This document shows, piece by piece, positions 16,305 to 24,256 of a DNA stretch of 26,270 bases (its first letter is position 1; the number at the start of each line of letters is the position of its first letter). The translations under genes and the position numbers were made by a program. The stretch is from JAYOEY01 sp038120295 (lineage in GTDB: Bacteria; Pseudomonadota; Alphaproteobacteria; MPNO01; UBA2964): positions 1-26,270 of the forward strand of contig JAYOLL010000034.1 of the NCBI GenBank assembly GCA_038120295.1. The letters are read 5' to 3'. The notes under the pieces are model-generated. The model saw only the letters and a list, made by a program, of their open reading frames with translations. It ran no database searches and was not told the origin of the DNA.

Positions 16305-16351
16305 GAGCAAATAACGCTCGTGAAGGGCGGGTCGATGACTCCGCCCTTCAC
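16305..16351 (-). terminator. Two inverted repeats between rlpA and dacA
   Basis: A perfect 11-bp inverted repeat, GTGAAGGGCGG (16320-16330) and CCGCCCTTCAC (16341-16351), has a 10-nt loop. A second stem, GAGC (16305-16308) and GCTC (16316-16319), lies beside it. They fall directly after the rlpA stop on the - strand. No clean T tract follows the large stem, only GAGCGTTATTT, so it may be an attenuating or mRNA-processing hairpin separating rlpA from dacA expression rather than a strong terminator. Confidence 0.5.
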
Positions 16352-16358
16352 ACCAGAG

Positions 16359-17288
16359 TCACTCTACGACAACGCGCGCTTCGGGATAACCGCTGGCGAC
16401 TACGAGATCGAGTAGCTGGTCGGCTTTCTTTACAGACCGGACCGGACCGAGCCGGACCCGGTAATATTGCTGCTTACCGACAACGGCACGGTTGATCTCA
16501 GTGGGCCCCAGCGGAGTCAGCAAGCGACGCATCTTCTCCGCCAGATCGCGATGCACAAAGGCGCCCGCCTGAATAAAATATGTGGGTCGCCCTGAAACCG
16601 GCGCTTTGGAGACCTCGGGTCTTACCGGCTGGAACTCGACGGCTTCCCTGCTGGACGGCCGCTTTGCCGCGTCAGGTGTGGAGACCGTCCCCCCCCCCCC
16701 CGGCAAGGCCGCCACGGAAACATCGCCTGACGGAACGGCGGCGACTGCCGGACCGGGCTTTCCGCCCGCCAGCGCGGCAACCTTACGGCTTTCATCGGCA
16801 ATGATTTCTAGCCGCACCGGTGCGGTCCCCGACCGGATGATGCCCAGAAGCTGAGCCGAACGCCGGGAAAGGTCGATGATCCTGCCGCGCGCGAACGGGC
16901 CGCGATCGTTCACCAGGACCTTGAGCGACCGCCCGTTCCTGAGGTTGGTCACACGGACAATACTCGGCAGCTGAAGGGTACGGTGCGCCGCGGTAACTTC
17001 ATTCTGGTCGAAAATCGCCCCGTTGGCGGTTTTCTTGCCGTGGAAGTTCGGCCCGTACCAGGAGGCAATACCGGTTTCGACATAATCGTAATCGACCTTC
17101 GGATAATACCAGACGCCCTTGATCGGATAGGGATTCCCAACCTTGTAATCTCCCAGAAGGTCCGGCTTGGCGGGCGAGGCTATCTGCTTGGCGGTATTGA
17201 TGACCAGTTCTGTCTCGGCGCATGCTCCCAGCAGCCCCGAGACCGGCAACGAGACTGCACAGACCTTCAGAAACGACGAAAAGGTCAT
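16359..17288 (-). CDS. rlpA: RlpA-like septal lytic transglycosylase lipoprotein with SPOR domain
   Basis: RlpA cleaves peptidoglycan strands lacking stem peptides, often at the division septum. The 309-residue product has a lipoprotein signal with the modified cysteine at Cys23 (LGAC). Residues about 70-162 form the double-psi beta-barrel catalytic domain (ASWYGPNFHGKKTANG, NDRGPFARGRIIDLSRR). After a low-complexity linker a SPOR domain (about 236-308; TYFIQAGAF) binds denuded glycans. The linker contains G197-G200, encoded within a run of 13 G on this strand (16689-16701). One base more or less would stop translation before the SPOR domain. The start lies 4 nt after the mltB stop, so the two murein enzymes are coupled. 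Confidence 0.94.
   Translation of the reverse strand: MTFSSFLKVCAVSLPVSGLLGACAETELVINTAKQIASPAKPDLLGDYKVGNPYPIKGVWYYPKVDYDYVETGIASWYGPNFHGKKTANGAIFDQNEVTAAHRTLQLPSIVRVTNLRNGRSLKVLVNDRGPFARGRIIDLSRRSAQLLGIIRSGTAPVRLEIIADESRKVAALAGGKPGPAVAAVPSGDVSVAALPGGGGTVSTPDAAKRPSSREAVEFQPVRPEVSKAPVSGRPTYFIQAGAFVHRDLAEKMRRLLTPLGPTEINRAVVGKQQYYRVRLGPVRSVKKADQLLDLVVASGYPEARVVVE
16689..16701. repeat. 13-nt homopolymer (C13, reads G13 in rlpA)
   Basis: Thirteen consecutive C on the + strand lie within the linker part of rlpA. In the rlpA sense this is G13, covering the last base of Pro196 and codons 197-200. It is the longest homopolymer noticed in the window and lies within the length range of contingency tracts. 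It is also the kind of site where sequencing errors occur. Confidence 0.95.
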
Positions 17289-17292
17289 GCCG

Positions 17293-18336
17293 TCACCTGC
17301 CGATCCTGTCGGAGAGGATCCCGACTGTCAGCGCATAAAGGTGGGCGCAGTTATAGGACATGATCGACGCGTAATTCCTGTAAACCAGGAATCCCCTGCC
17401 GTCCTGTCGTACGAGCGCTGCCGGCAGATTCCGGATCGGGAGGTCATTGCCGTCGAGCCGTCGCACGCCCGCCGTCTGCCAGTCCGCGAGATTGCGGACC
17501 GCCGTCGTTTGCGCGCGGCACCCGCTGGCCGCCCGACGGGTCAGCGGGCCTCCGAATTCCGCGGTCCCTTCCGGCAGGCGGACCTCCCTGCCCCAGGTCT
17601 GATCGGCCCGCCAGCCATGTTTCGCCAGGTAGTTCGCGATCGAGGCGAGAACATCGCCGGTGTTGTTCCAGATGTCACGCCTCCCGTCCCCGTCGAAATC
17701 CACCGCATAGGCCAGGTAGCTCGACGGCATGAACTGGGGCTGTCCCATCGCCCCGGCCCAGGATCCTTTCAGATTCGCAAGGTCGATATAGCCCCTGTCG
17801 AGCATGGTCAGGACCGAAAAAAGCTGCTGGCGGAAATATTTCGACCGGCGGCGGTCGAAAGCGAGCGTCGCAACCGCGGGAATGACCGGCGATGTCGCCT
17901 TTACCAGTCCGAACCGGGTCTCGATCCCCCATATGGCAAGAATGAAGCGGCCCTGAACCCCGTATTTCTTCGCAATCCTTTCAAGTAAGTCGCGGTGACG
18001 CATCGCCCGCTCACGCCCGCGCTCGATGTTCTTCGCCGTGACGACCCGCTTCATATAGGTGTCGAGAGTCAGATTGAATTCGGCCTGGTTACGGTCCCGC
18101 TTCAGTATCCGCTCAACCGGTATTACATCGGCAAGCGCGGTCGCGATCACCTCCTCGCGAATTCCTTTCTGTCTCGCCTCGATTCTCACCTCTTCCAGCC
18201 AGGCGTCAAAACCGGGCGGTTTTTCGACGGAAACGGCGATGGCTGGCGGAAATACGAAGACGAAAATCAGCGCTGACAGCACGTACCTTCGGCCATCTGA
18301 CAGAAAGCGGCGGATCAGCCGGTCAAGCTGGCGCAT
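17293..18336 (-). CDS. mltB: Lytic murein transglycosylase (MltB family, GH103)
   Basis: This periplasmic enzyme cleaves the MurNAc-GlcNAc bond of peptidoglycan with formation of 1,6-anhydroMurNAc. The 347-residue product, taken from the ATG at 18336, has an N-terminal hydrophobic signal (about 17-35) without an obvious lipobox. The catalytic Glu139 lies in AIWGIETRFG, and GSWAGAMGQPQFMPSSYL is the family signature. The C-terminal part includes the DFDGDGRRDIWNNTGD loop. The start at 18336 is chosen over an extension to 18429 because AAGGTG lies 8 nt upstream and the signal peptide then sits at the N-terminus. It is followed after 4 nt by rlpA, so it belongs to the same cell-wall remodelling unit. 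Confidence 0.93.
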   Translation of the reverse strand: MRQLDRLIRRFLSDGRRYVLSALIFVFVFPPAIAVSVEKPPGFDAWLEEVRIEARQKGIREEVIATALADVIPVERILKRDRNQAEFNLTLDTYMKRVVTAKNIERGRERAMRHRDLLERIAKKYGVQGRFILAIWGIETRFGLVKATSPVIPAVATLAFDRRRSKYFRQQLFSVLTMLDRGYIDLANLKGSWAGAMGQPQFMPSSYLAYAVDFDGDGRRDIWNNTGDVLASIANYLAKHGWRADQTWGREVRLPEGTAEFGGPLTRRAASGCRAQTTAVRNLADWQTAGVRRLDGNDLPIRNLPAALVRQDGRGFLVYRNYASIMSYNCAHLYALTVGILSDRIGR

Positions 18337-18406
18337 GCTGGTGCACCTTCCTCGGAACTGGCGATTGCGGTCACAATAGGCCTGCGAATCGGGCCACAAC
18401 GCAAGA

Positions 18407-19234
18407 TTATTCCGCGGATTTAGTGACATTTTGCCGGGTTTCCGGCAGGGGTCCGGGAAACAGCTCTTCTGATCGGCCGAGAATCCGGTAGATCAGAAGC
18501 CCCGCCCATTCGTAAAGCCCCGCTCCCAGCCCCTTGAGCCCACCGGTCAGGTTGAAGGTAAATGTCGTTTCGAAATTCCTGACGGTATTGAAGTCGACCG
18601 GATATGGAAGCGGGTCCCACCCTTCCGCGCGAAACACGCCGACGGCGCGCGGCATATGGCTCGCCGAGGTCACCAGCACCCAGCGCTGGCCTTTTTCCGG
18701 CATGACCAGCCAATAGGTAAATCGTGCATTCTCCAGTGTGTTCCGGGAATCGGATTCGTACAGCACGCGGCCCGACTCGATACCGAGTTCGTCGAACAGC
18801 TGACGCGCCGTGTCGGTCTCCTTCAGATTCCGATGCAGGACGTTCCCTGACCCTCCCGTAAAGACCAGTCGCGCTTCCGGATGTCGCCGCGCCAGCTTGA
18901 CGAATTCAGTCATCCGTTCCGCGGCATCCGTTAAGGAGGGCTGTCCACGGTCGCTCGAAAGATGGGACCTGATCGCACCGCCGAGAACGACGATCCCCTC
19001 GACCGGTCCGTCGATTTCCCTGACAAGCGGAAACCGGTTTTCCAGAGGGGCGAGCGTGATCTGTCCCATTGGCAGGACCGAAACCAGTAACAGAAATAGC
19101 GCCATGCCGGTAACGATCTTCCGGCCCGCCGAGCGCCAGCGGGTCCAGAGAAGGAACACCCCGATTGCGAGAATGACAGGCACCCAGACGCCGGGGTTGA
19201 GGAAAAAATTGAAAACTTTCGACAGCACGAACAT
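18407..19234 (-). CDS. YdcF/ElyC-family (DUF218) membrane protein
   Basis: The 275-residue product has two N-terminal membrane helices (about residues 15-30 and 42-58), followed by a DUF218 domain. Its motifs include GIVVLGGAI, LVFTGGSGN, ESDSRNTLENA and VLVTSASHMPRA. The family includes ElyC and SanA, linked to envelope integrity and peptidoglycan or lipid carrier metabolism. That fits the neighbouring mltB, rlpA and dacA. I chose the ATG at 19234, with AAGGA close upstream; a TTG at 19258 behind GAGGT is an alternative that would add eight residues. The gene probably heads the - strand run and diverges from the ABC transporter gene across about 110 nt. The molecular activity is not settled. 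Confidence 0.87.
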   Translation of the reverse strand: MFVLSKVFNFFLNPGVWVPVILAIGVFLLWTRWRSAGRKIVTGMALFLLLVSVLPMGQITLAPLENRFPLVREIDGPVEGIVVLGGAIRSHLSSDRGQPSLTDAAERMTEFVKLARRHPEARLVFTGGSGNVLHRNLKETDTARQLFDELGIESGRVLYESDSRNTLENARFTYWLVMPEKGQRWVLVTSASHMPRAVGVFRAEGWDPLPYPVDFNTVRNFETTFTFNLTGGLKGLGAGLYEWAGLLIYRILGRSEELFPGPLPETRQNVTKSAE

Positions 19235-19347
19235 GGTTCCTTGATAAGGCTGGCCCAATACGACCTCAAGCCAAATTCTTCGTAGGCGACTGGCCGTTCC
19301 GGCGTTTCAGGCCTATATCCACTCTTCATGTTTAAAACGGCGATTTC

Positions 19348-21174
19348 ATGACGGCCGCGGGACGTACCTTTTCCGGTCGGAAGACCGATGGCGGGTTCGA
19401 ATGGGGCGCGTTGCGCACCCTCGCGTCCTATCTGTGGCAGCCCGGCACAGCAGAGATGAAAACCCGCGTGGTCGCTGCGCTCGCCTGCCTCGCGCTCGCC
19501 AAGCTCGCCAATGTTTACGTGCCGGTTCTGTACAAGGAGGCCGTCGACCTGCTGGCAGGTGAGACAGGTGCGGTGATCGCGTTGCCTCTTGGCTTGCTGA
19601 TCGCCTATGGCATCACCCGGGTGATGACCATCGCCTTCGCCGAACTGCGCGACGCAATTTTCGCCAAGGTAGGACAGCGGGCGATCCGCACCGTTGCGCT
19701 AAAAACCTTTCGTCATCTGCACGCCCTCGCGCTGCGGTTTCATCTCGAGCGCCAGACCGGCGGCCTGTCGCGCGCGATCGAACGGGGAACCAAGGCGATC
19801 GACCTGTTCCTCAACTTCATGCTGTTCAACATCCTGCCGACCCTGCTCGAGATCGCGCTGGTATGCGGCATTCTGTGGAGCCTTTTCGATTTCTGGTTCG
19901 GCTTTGTCACCTTCGTCACGGTCGGCAGCTACATCTTTTTCACCGTGCTGGTGACCGAGTGGCGCATCAAGTTCCGCCGCCAGATGAACGAGACGGACCA
20001 GCAGGCCAACACGCGCGCTATCGACTCGTTGATCAATTACGAGACGGTCAAGTATTTCGGCAACGAAGAACACGAGGCAAAACGTTTCGACAGCGCGCTG
20101 GCGCGATACGAACATGCCGCCGTCCTCAGCAAGACGTCGCTGTCCGCTCTCAATGTCGGGCAGGCCGCAATCATCGGCGGCGGGCTGACCCTGATGATGG
20201 TGATGGCCGGCAACGGCGTGGTCGACGGAGAATTGACCATTGGCGATTTCGTGCTGGTAAACACCTATCTGATCCAGCTTTTTCAGCCGCTCAACTTCCT
20301 CGGCTACGCCTATCGCGAACTCAAACAGGCGCTGATCGATATGGAAGCGATGTTCAACCTGCTGGAGATCAACCAGGAGGTGGCCGACGCGGACGACGCC
20401 CCTGCCCTCGATAACGGCCCCGGTGCGGTGCGGTTCGAGGACGTGTCCTTCGCCTATGACGAGCGTCGCCCGATCCTCCACAATATCTCGTTCGACATTC
20501 CTGCAGGCAGGAAGCTTGCCGTTGTGGGGCCGAGCGGCGCGGGCAAATCCACCCTCGCCCGCCTGCTGTTCCGCTTTTACGACGTAACCGGCGGCGCGAT
20601 CCGGATCGACGGGCAGAATATCCGCAACGTAAGGCAGGACAGCGTGCGCGCCGCCATCGGCATCGTTCCGCAGGACACTGTGCTGTTCAATGACACGATC
20701 TACTACAACATCGCCTACGGACGGCCCGGAGCAAGCCCGGCGGAGATCGAGGAAGCCGCACGGCTCGCCTCGATCCACGATTTCATCATGGGTCTGCCGG
20801 ACGGCTACGAAAGCATGGTGGGCGAGCGTGGGCTGAAGCTGTCCGGCGGCGAGAAGCAACGCGTCGCCATAGCCCGCACGATCCTGAAGCAGCCCCGTAT
20901 CCTGCTGTTCGACGAGGCGACCTCGGCGCTCGACACCCATACCGAACGGGAAATACAGGCCGCCCTGCGCAAGGTCTCCGCCAACCGCACGACACTGGTG
21001 ATCGCACACCGCCTGTCGACCGTGGTCGATGCCGACGAGATCGTGGTGCTTGACGCTGGCCGGATCGTCGAGCGCGGCACGCATCCCGCGCTACTGGCCT
21101 CCGACGGCGTATACGCCGCGATGTGGCGACGGCAACAGGAATCCGAGGAAAACGAAGAAGCGCCAGAAGCCTGA
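19348..21174 (+). CDS. Atm1/HMT1-type ABC exporter (fused membrane and ATPase domains)
   Basis: This 608-residue half-transporter has six membrane helices (about 40-330) followed by an ATPase domain. The Walker A motif is GPSGAGKS at 394-401 (Lys400), the signature LSGGE at 498-502, and Walker B ends in D522-E523. The H-loop is in IAHRLSTV. The membrane domain contains NYETVKYFGNE, typical of the Atm1/ABCB7 and HMT1 group. Characterised alphaproteobacterial members (for example NaAtm1) export glutathione derivatives and metal-glutathione conjugates. No iron-sulfur cluster genes are adjacent, so the substrate remains inference. The ribosome binding site before 19348 is weak. The gene stands alone and ends 50 nt before the convergent BLUF gene. 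Confidence 0.93.
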   Translation: MTAAGRTFSGRKTDGGFEWGALRTLASYLWQPGTAEMKTRVVAALACLALAKLANVYVPVLYKEAVDLLAGETGAVIALPLGLLIAYGITRVMTIAFAELRDAIFAKVGQRAIRTVALKTFRHLHALALRFHLERQTGGLSRAIERGTKAIDLFLNFMLFNILPTLLEIALVCGILWSLFDFWFGFVTFVTVGSYIFFTVLVTEWRIKFRRQMNETDQQANTRAIDSLINYETVKYFGNEEHEAKRFDSALARYEHAAVLSKTSLSALNVGQAAIIGGGLTLMMVMAGNGVVDGELTIGDFVLVNTYLIQLFQPLNFLGYAYRELKQALIDMEAMFNLLEINQEVADADDAPALDNGPGAVRFEDVSFAYDERRPILHNISFDIPAGRKLAVVGPSGAGKSTLARLLFRFYDVTGGAIRIDGQNIRNVRQDSVRAAIGIVPQDTVLFNDTIYYNIAYGRPGASPAEIEEAARLASIHDFIMGLPDGYESMVGERGLKLSGGEKQRVAIARTILKQPRILLFDEATSALDTHTEREIQAALRKVSANRTTLVIAHRLSTVVDADEIVVLDAGRIVERGTHPALLASDGVYAAMWRRQQESEENEEAPEA

Positions 21175-21224
21175 TTGCGGCGGATGCCCTTCAACGACAG
21201 GTCTGAAAATGCCGCAACAGCCGG

Positions 21225-21683
21225 TCAGGCGACCTTCGACGCCGCTGCGTCGCCGGAAGCAGCGACCATCCTCTGCGCCATTTTTACAACAAAGGCGGAC
21301 AAGCGAGCCGATGTCTCGTCATCGGGGTCCGACGCCTCAAACAGGCTGAAGAAGCTTCCCTCTCCGACAAGTCTTCCCTGTTCTTCCGGCGTAAGCGCGC
21401 AGTAAGCCATGCTCCAGTCGCCGAAGAGGCGTTTCGGAACCTCGCCGGCAAAAAGCCGTTTCACGTAATCGTGGCGCATATCCTTCGAAATCTTTTCGAA
21501 AAGCGCCTCGACCCGCTCCTCAGCTCCTTCCAGAACCTGAAAGAAGCTCCTCTCATGAAAGAGCAGCAGGCCGGAAATATCGAGCGGAGCGTTGTTCGCC
21601 CGCGCGGAGCGAAGGATCTGCCTGAGATCTCCGTCATGGAGTTCCGAAGCTGCCTTTGAAGTGTATACGAGGCGATAAACCAT
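21225..21683 (-). CDS. Short BLUF-domain blue-light photoreceptor
   Basis: BLUF proteins bind flavin non-covalently and sense blue light through hydrogen-bond rearrangement. The 152-residue product has a BLUF domain at about 1-95. The key residues are all present: Tyr7 (LVYTS), Asn30/Asn31 (RANNAPLDISG), Gln49 (FFQVLEG), and the Trp90/Met92 pair near the end of the domain. After residue 100 comes a helical tail of about 50 residues with no recognised output domain, as in PixD or BlrB. Output would therefore be through a partner protein. The start at 21683 is chosen because the fold begins there; the open frame extends upstream to 21803, but no family sequence is seen and the ribosome binding site is weak. 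Confidence 0.9.
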   Translation of the reverse strand: MVYRLVYTSKAASELHDGDLRQILRSARANNAPLDISGLLLFHERSFFQVLEGAEERVEALFEKISKDMRHDYVKRLFAGEVPKRLFGDWSMAYCALTPEEQGRLVGEGSFFSLFEASDPDDETSARLSAFVVKMAQRMVAASGDAAASKVA

Positions 21684-21750
21684 AATTTCGATCGCGCGGC
21701 GTGAGAGCACTATGCCGCCCGAGTCTACGTCCCGAACACTGAAGAAATTG

Positions 21751-21766
21751 TTAGCCCTTGGGCTAA
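21751..21766 (-). terminator. Hairpin terminator after the COG1237-like MBL gene
   Basis: TTAGCC and GGCTAA form a 6-bp stem with a 4-nt loop (CAAG on the - strand), starting 8 nt after the gene's stop. It is followed by CAATTTCTTC, a moderately T-rich run. It is a plausible intrinsic terminator separating the hydrolase-MBL pair from the BLUF gene. Confidence 0.45.
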
Positions 21767-21774
21767 ACGGACCC

Positions 21775-22800
21775 TTAAACCCCGAACGTGAACCTTGTTC
21801 CAACGTTGGTGGTCACGAGCTTGTCCGGCATACGCCGGCGCATCGCCTCGATAAAGGGCGCGCCGCTGCAATGCATCGGGATGACGACGTCGGGGTTCAC
21901 CTCTTCGAACGCATCGATCGTGTGCTCGATATAGTCCTGTTTCGAGGTGCCGAGATGGAACCCGCCGAGCACGGCATGGACCTTGTCCACGTTTGTCACC
22001 GCCATGGCGGTCTTCACCGTGTTGACGATGCCTGTATGCCCGCAGGAGGAAATCACTACCAGCCCCCTACCCTTCACGATGAAGCAGGTCGCGTGTTCTT
22101 CCGGGTGATCGTCCTTGACCAGCTTGCCGCTGCGTTCTTCTTCCGTGAAATGATCCTCTGCGGCAATCATCGAGCCGCCGGTGACCTCCTCGAAACTGTT
22201 GCGCTCGATATAGCCGGTGGTGAACGCCCCATCGAACGCGGTCGGGGTCTCACAGGCGACCGGCCTGACCCGGTTCGAGGTCAGTTTTAACCGGTCTACC
22301 GCGCCCCACGAGACGAACTCGTCGCCCTCGCCCCTGGTCCAGCGTTCGCGGAAAATTCCTTCGCCGCCGATGATAAACGGAACATCGTCTGCCATCTTGT
22401 GACTGTAACGGTCTATGAAACCTTCCAGCCCGCCGAAATGATCGCGATGGGCATGGCTGAGAATCAGCCCTTTGAGTCGATCCGGATCGACTCCCAGGAG
22501 ATCGAAATTCCGGTTCAGAATCTCCGGCGTATAGCCAAAATCGAGGAGGTACTGCGCGTTCGACGCCTTCGTCCACGCTTCCAGATGCAGCGACAAGCCC
22601 CACTCGCAGGCCAGCGTCGTCATCTGCCGCCCGGCGATCTTGCCGACATGCTCGATATTGACGAACTCGTGCTCTGCCTTCGGCAGGAAACGCTCGTACG
22701 CTGAGTCGACCACAACCCTGACAGCGAGTTCATCCACGACCGGCGCCTCGAACGGCGGCGAGGAAGCGTGGCTATGATCGTGGTCGTGGTGGTCGGTCAT
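21775..22800 (-). CDS. MBL-fold hydrolase of the COG1237 type
   Basis: The 341-residue protein has a metallo-beta-lactamase fold with the HxHxDH motif H116-A-H118-R-D120-H121. The downstream segments SSCGHTGIVNTV, VLGGFHL and MHCSG are characteristic of the COG1237 group. That group is named after 7,8-dihydropterin-6-yl-methyl-4-(beta-D-ribofuranosyl)aminobenzene 5'-phosphate synthase, but the real substrates of bacterial members are mostly unknown. The N-terminus is unusually His-rich (MTDHHDHDHSH), suggesting metal binding. A GAAGGGG site lies about 8 nt before the start. It follows the alpha/beta hydrolase gene by 13 nt in the same operon. Confidence 0.88.
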   Translation of the reverse strand: MTDHHDHDHSHASSPPFEAPVVDELAVRVVVDSAYERFLPKAEHEFVNIEHVGKIAGRQMTTLACEWGLSLHLEAWTKASNAQYLLDFGYTPEILNRNFDLLGVDPDRLKGLILSHAHRDHFGGLEGFIDRYSHKMADDVPFIIGGEGIFRERWTRGEGDEFVSWGAVDRLKLTSNRVRPVACETPTAFDGAFTTGYIERNSFEEVTGGSMIAAEDHFTEEERSGKLVKDDHPEEHATCFIVKGRGLVVISSCGHTGIVNTVKTAMAVTNVDKVHAVLGGFHLGTSKQDYIEHTIDAFEEVNPDVVIPMHCSGAPFIEAMRRRMPDKLVTTNVGTRFTFGV

Positions 22801-22813
22801 CTGATTTCCCCTT

Positions 22814-23698
22814 CTACACTCCGATCATCTTGCAGATTCTCTGGAACAGCTCGTGGTCGGGCTCGCCGTAACACATCGATCCGGTGAAATGATTCCGGCC
22901 CATGATCTCGATCCATTCGCCCTCGTTCCCGGCCGCCTTCCACGCCTTCAGGAACTCTTCCGGCTGGCGGTGAAACTCCGCCGTGTCATGTTCGGAACAG
23001 CCGATGATCAGCGGAATGCCGCAATTCTGCGGAATCTGGAAGATGGAGCTGTTTTCCCGCCATTCCTCCTCCGACAGTTTCAGATAGTTGTTGCGGTAGC
23101 TGAGGGCGACCGCCTCCAGATCGTACATGCCGCTGATCGCGCAGGCGCCTTTCACCAGATTCTTCGGCAGGCCGTAGAGCTTCTCCCAGTCGGTCACCAG
23201 CACCATGCCGGTCATATGCCCGCCGGACGAATGGCCGGCGATATAGATCCGGTCCCGATCGAAACCGTACTTGTCGGCGTTGTTGTAGACCCACGCCGTG
23301 GCATCCCTGTTCTGGCGCACCTGGTTCGACAGCGACCCCTGCGGCACCTTGGTGAACTCGGTCGCGACCCAGGACACGCCGCGGGGGACGAACTCAGACG
23401 CCGGAAAGCTGTAGCCGTTCTTGCTCCCCCGGGTCCAGGCGCCGCCGTGATAAAACACGATCACCGGCGACGGCCCGTCGCTTTCCGCCGGAAAGATATC
23501 GACGACCTCGTCCTCGTGGTCGCCGTAGGGAACGTTGAGCAGCCCCTTGACCTTCTCCCGCGCGGCCTTGCTGGCGCTCGACCTTTCCTCCTGAAAGATC
23601 CCCGTATCGGGAAATCGCTTGCTGTGATCGTACTGCCAGTCCAGCTCTTCCTGCGTGTAGTCGAGAAAGACCTTGTCGGTCGCGGCGTCCTGCGGCAT
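22814..23698 (-). CDS. Alpha/beta hydrolase, kynurenine formamidase-like
   Basis: The 294-residue product is a serine hydrolase of the esterase/arylformamidase group. It has the oxyanion-hole motif HGGAW at 84-88, the nucleophile Ser157 in GHSSG (155-159), and likely triad partners Asp238 (SEHDTAEF) and His270 (GRNHFTGS). The start at 23698 is chosen for its GGGGAGAA ribosome binding site; a longer frame runs upstream to 24181, but only through a tandem repeat and the divergent dehydratase gene. Kynurenine formamidase, carboxylesterase and carbamate hydrolase activities are all found among such proteins, so the substrate is open. It is the first gene of a two-gene - strand operon. Confidence 0.85.
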   Translation of the reverse strand: MPQDAATDKVFLDYTQEELDWQYDHSKRFPDTGIFQEERSSASKAAREKVKGLLNVPYGDHEDEVVDIFPAESDGPSPVIVFYHGGAWTRGSKNGYSFPASEFVPRGVSWVATEFTKVPQGSLSNQVRQNRDATAWVYNNADKYGFDRDRIYIAGHSSGGHMTGMVLVTDWEKLYGLPKNLVKGACAISGMYDLEAVALSYRNNYLKLSEEEWRENSSIFQIPQNCGIPLIIGCSEHDTAEFHRQPEEFLKAWKAAGNEGEWIEIMGRNHFTGSMCYGEPDHELFQRICKMIGV

Positions 23699-23772
23699 CG
23701 AAATTCTCCCCGTTTTGACAGGTGGAAGTTTGCTACGCCCCCCTGCCCCGCGCAACAGCGATTGCTGCATTC

Positions 23773-23841
23773 CCTGACAGACTGGCCCTGCCAAACTGGC
23801 CTGACAAACTGGCCCTGACAGACTGACCCCGACAGACTGGC
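23773..23841. repeat. Five-copy 14-bp tandem repeat in a divergent promoter gap
   Basis: Five adjoining units approximating CCTGACAGACTGGC begin at 23773, 23787, 23801, 23814 and 23828; the third is 13 nt and the others 14 nt. Units differ from the consensus by one to three bases. They lie in the 201-nt gap between the alpha/beta hydrolase (-) and the pterin dehydratase (+). They could be regulator binding sites or simple slippage-born repeats. There is no coding sequence over them that I trust. Confidence 0.85.
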
Positions 23842-23899
23842 CCGAACCGGCGCGGCGCTGTAAGTTTCCGCATATCCGAACGGCGACAGAAAAGCGAGC

Positions 23900-24226
23900 A
23901 TGAGCCTGACACAGAAGAGCTGCGTCCCCTGCCAGGGCGGCATTCCGCCGCTTACACTCGACGAAGCGAAAGCCATGATGGATCAGACGCCGGGATGGGA
24001 GCTGTCGGATGCCGGCGACCGGCTGAGCCGCCATTTCGATTTCGACGATTTCGTATCCGCGCTCGACTTCGTCAACAGGCTGGGCGCCCTTGCCGAGGCG
24101 GAAGGGCATCACCCCGATATCGGGTTCGGCTGGGGTTACGCAGACGTCGTCATCTTCACACACAAGATCGGCGGCCTGCACGAGAACGATTTCATTCTCG
24201 CGGCGAAGGCCGGTGAGCTGGTCTGA
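23900..24226 (+). CDS. phhB: Pterin-4a-carbinolamine dehydratase
   Basis: This enzyme dehydrates 4a-hydroxytetrahydropterin, recycling the pterin cofactor of aromatic amino acid hydroxylases; related proteins also act in folate/pterin metabolism. The 108-residue length is normal. The active-site motif is EGHHPDI (His70, His71, Asp73), with His88 in THKIGGLHENDF. The N-terminal CVPCQGG (Cys8, Cys11) is common in bacterial members. It starts 59 nt after the tandem repeat and is followed after 30 nt by the formyl-transferase-like gene. No phenylalanine hydroxylase gene is in the window, so its partner here is unknown. Confidence 0.95.
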   Translation: MSLTQKSCVPCQGGIPPLTLDEAKAMMDQTPGWELSDAGDRLSRHFDFDDFVSALDFVNRLGALAEAEGHHPDIGFGWGYADVVIFTHKIGGLHENDFILAAKAGELV

Positions 24227-24256
24227 CCGACTAAACGAATTACGGAGATTTCATTC

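Noticed and set aside
21175..21217. Hairpin TTGCGGC/GCCGCAA after the ABC transporter as a terminator
   Set aside because: The 7-bp stem encloses a 29-nt loop and has no T tract, so it is not convincing.
23773..23841. CRISPR-like array
   Set aside because: The repeats are directly adjacent without spacers and only 14 bp long, and no cas genes are present.
23699..24181. 161-residue extension of the alpha/beta hydrolase
   Set aside because: It would read through the tandem repeat and antisense to phhB. The ATG at 23698 has a good ribosome binding site and gives a normal-length hydrolase.
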